64,000 nt of DNA from Bacillus sp. USDA818B3_A. GTDB lineage: Bacteria; Bacillota; Bacilli; Bacillales; Cytobacillaceae. Position 1 is the stretch's first letter, and the number at the start of each line of letters is the position of its first letter. The notes below the pieces were generated by a model. That model worked only from the letters and a program-made list of their open reading frames with translations, ran no database searches and was not told the DNA's origin. Shown here in pieces: positions 62,170 to 64,000 of the stretch. The position numbers were made by a program, and so were the translations under genes. The DNA is taken from assembly GCF_009928415.1 (NCBI RefSeq), contig NZ_JAABNN010000012.1, forward strand, positions 1-64,000, given 5' to 3'.

Positions 62170-63408
62170 TTAAGCCACTTTAGATGTAGTTGGGCTAGTT
62201 TGATTTTTATTTTCCAAAGCTTTAAATACAAATGTTAATGCGAAACCAACAAGTGCAATTACTAAGGCAATATAGAAAGCATTTGTGAATTGTCCATTAT
62301 TTGCTGCAGCAACCGAATTGGCAATTCGCGGACCAAAGAAGGCTGCCCCTGAATAGCCGATAAAGGTTACACCATAGTTGACTCCGTAAAATTTCATTCC
62401 GAATTTCTCGCCAACAATGGAAGGGAAAATTCCCATCGTACCGCCGAAGCATAAACCGATTCCGACAATGGCAACCGCAAAGCCTGCCACCGAAGTGGAT
62501 AATGCGATGGTTAACATCATGGCAGCAATAACGATATAGATAACCATTAAACAATTCGTCCGGCCGATTTTATCAGAAATAGCTCCCCAGAAAACACGTC
62601 CAGAACAGTTACTTAATGAATATAAACTTACAAATAGTGCAGCAGTTGCAGGAGTTAATCCAAACATGGTCTGTCCGATCACGGAAGCATTGGAAGTAAC
62701 CATCATCCCAGAAAGGGCGCCGATTAGGAAAAGACTCGCAATAACATAAAAGATCGGTTTTTTAATCATTTCATTCCAAGGGATGTTTACGCCGCCTTTA
62801 TTAGAACCGCCAGTTACCGCAGGTGGTGTCCATCCTTCTGGTACAAACCCAACTGGGCAAGCTTTTACTAATAAGCCGCAGCTTAAAATAGCCACTAAAA
62901 ATGTGATACCTAGTGTAATAAGTGCAGATTGAACACCATTTGCTGTAATTAACGCATTGGCTATTGGAGCAATGACGATCGTTCCGCCGCCATAACCGGC
63001 CGTAACAATCCCGGCAGCAAGACCTCTTTTATCAGGGAACAATTTAACTGAGTTTCCGATGGTTGCTGAGTAAACAATTCCTTGACCAATACCAGTAATC
63101 ACACCGTAGGTAATGTATAGCATCCACGGAGCAGTGGCTAAGCCTGATAAAATAAATCCTATCCCAAACATCGAACCGCCCAGCATAATGGCCGTTTTGG
63201 CACCGCCTTTATCGACCAGTTTTCCTCCCAAAATCATTGGGATTGGAGAGATGGCTGCATTAATGGTAAAAGCCATCATAATTTCCGGCATTGTCACATG
63301 AAATACGTTCGTTAATGGCATGGCAAAAATACTAAAAGCATAGATGGCTCCAACACAAATGTTAATTAATACTGACGCTATAAGAATCCTCCACCGATTA
63401 AGCTTCAT
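62170..63408 (-). CDS. OFA-family MFS transporter (oxalate/formate antiporter-like)
   Basis: 412 residues, twelve membrane segments. OFA features: VCVGAIYAFSIF-type first helix (SVLINICVGAIYAFSIFAMP, about 13-32), GIGQGIVYSATIGNSVKLFPDKRGLAAGIV (about 106-135), and WGAISDKIGRTNCL. Members move small carboxylates such as oxalate, formate or related monocarboxylates. Lies between the CoA-transferase and FabK-like genes on the same strand, 22-70 bases apart. Confidence 0.85.
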   Translation of the reverse strand: MKLNRWRILIASVLINICVGAIYAFSIFAMPLTNVFHVTMPEIMMAFTINAAISPIPMILGGKLVDKGGAKTAIMLGGSMFGIGFILSGLATAPWMLYITYGVITGIGQGIVYSATIGNSVKLFPDKRGLAAGIVTAGYGGGTIVIAPIANALITANGVQSALITLGITFLVAILSCGLLVKACPVGFVPEGWTPPAVTGGSNKGGVNIPWNEMIKKPIFYVIASLFLIGALSGMMVTSNASVIGQTMFGLTPATAALFVSLYSLSNCSGRVFWGAISDKIGRTNCLMVIYIVIAAMMLTIALSTSVAGFAVAIVGIGLCFGGTMGIFPSIVGEKFGMKFYGVNYGVTFIGYSGAAFFGPRIANSVAAANNGQFTNAFYIALVIALVGFALTFVFKALENKNQTSPTTSKVA

Positions 63409-63479
63409 TTTAATTGATTCCTTTCTATTTTGAATTTGCCGGCAAAGAGTTATAGCCCCATGCCAACTTATTAATTTTT

Positions 63480-64000
63480 TTATCCAATTTGAACCAACTC
63501 ACGTTCTTTATTCACAGCCTTTTTGCCTTCAATAGCGGTCTTCAATTTACCCCAGTTTTCTTGGAACATCGCTGCATCCATCTCTTTTAGTTCTTCTGAA
63601 ACAACTGGTGCAAATTCCATTTGATCAAGGATATCCTTTTGTAAATCCACACCTGGCGCGATTTCTGTTAAGGTAACTCTTCCATCAATCAATTCAAACA
63701 CTGCACGCTCTGTCACGTACACCACTGGCTGATTGATTGTCGAAGCATACGCACCACTAAAAGTAATTTGCTGTACTTTTTTTATAAATTTCTTTGCTTT
63801 TCCTTCTTGTAAAATATGCAATTTGCCGTCTTCCACCTTTACCTGCAGACCACCTGCTGTAAAGGTTCCAGCAAAGACTAGTTTTTTAGCTGATTGCGAG
63901 ATATTAATAAATCCGCCGCAGCCTGCGACACGGGTACCAAATTTACTTACATTTACGTTGCCATATTCATCGGTCTGAGCTAATCCAAGAACCGACAAAT
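63480..64000 (-). CDS. Acyl-CoA:acetate/3-ketoacid CoA-transferase, C-terminal part (runs off the window)
   Basis: At least 173 residues, open to the right edge; the apparent first Met at 63998 is internal. YdiF/propionate-CoA-transferase-like beta part: VSKFGTRVAGCGGFINISQSAKK (about 18-40 of the visible part), LVFAGTFTAGG, YVTERAVFELIDGRVTLTEIAPGVDLQKDIL. The catalytic Glu of the family is expected near the visible start or beyond. It would activate the acid imported by the OFA transporter. Confidence 0.85.
   Translation of the reverse strand, partial: LSVLGLAQTDEYGNVNVSKFGTRVAGCGGFINISQSAKKLVFAGTFTAGGLQVKVEDGKLHILQEGKAKKFIKKVQQITFSGAYASTINQPVVYVTERAVFELIDGRVTLTEIAPGVDLQKDILDQMEFAPVVSEELKEMDAAMFQENWGKLKTAIEGKKAVNKERELVQIG

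Overview
The window looks like a chromosomal segment from an endospore-forming member of the Bacillaceae (Bacillus/Neobacillus-like). Base composition is moderately low GC. Nearly all genes have strong AGGAGG-type ribosome binding sites, GTG and TTG starts are frequent, and genes end in hairpin-plus-T-run terminators. The left third follows the gene order of the B. subtilis speE-to-ywdI region: speE, pbpG, ywhD, ywhC, ywhB, ywgA, ywfO, rsfA, lipL, pta, hemQ, gerQ, ywdK, ywdI. Sporulation genes (pbpG, rsfA, gerQ, a YhcN-like lipoprotein) support a spore former. No rRNA, tRNA, CRISPR array, prophage or intact insertion sequence is visible.

Layout. 1-13.4 kb: the conserved block, with intergenic repeats and a perfect parS (Spo0J/ParB) site at 13.5 kb. 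13.6-25.7 kb: a minus-strand cluster for molybdenum cofactor synthesis and a membrane-bound formate dehydrogenase (moeB, moaD, moaE, a MoeA-PBP fusion, moeA, mobA, fdhE, gamma, beta and alpha subunits, fdhD). The alpha subunit appears as two reading frames only because an in-frame UGA is read as selenocysteine; a textbook bacterial SECIS hairpin follows it. 26-34 kb: pyridoxine kinase, the YojF/BshB2 pair (bacillithiol), a HAD phosphatase, AlkD-like DNA repair, a SASP-like small protein, a tandem P-loop ATPase, YbaK and a B12-binding radical SAM protein. 34-41 kb: a complete branched-chain amino acid ABC transporter (liv) with a CodY-like box, then niacin permease niaP with a repressor-like palindrome in its promoter. 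41-48.5 kb: a heterodimeric ABC exporter (YfiB/YfiC type), an ASCH protein, a GMC dehydrogenase with its small Tat subunit, and the spore lipoprotein. 48.7-52 kb: a TetR-controlled ABC-2 transporter with two operators. 52-55.8 kb: a NERD protein, a long ~21-bp-period array, pepT and a kinase-like phosphotransferase. 56-58.7 kb: a plasmid-style ParM/ParR partition module with a ~650-bp upstream region carrying two clusters of GTATAC/GTAAAC sites. 58.9-64 kb: RluF, a sigma-54-type activator with an altered GAFTGA loop, a FabK/nitronate monooxygenase-like flavoprotein, an OFA-family transporter and the end of a CoA-transferase.

Functional links. The Moco genes, FdhD and FdhE mature the selenoprotein formate dehydrogenase, which feeds electrons through a four-cluster Fe-S subunit and a cytochrome b to quinone. 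The three genes at the right edge probably form an organic-acid uptake and activation operon controlled by the adjacent PAS-AAA+ regulator.

Most unusual content: the ParMRC-like module beside chromosomal genes in a replicon that also has a parS site; the Sec-containing formate dehydrogenase; two unrelated intergenic arrays sharing a 21-bp period; and several families of dispersed intergenic repeats, one of which repeatedly abuts stop codons.
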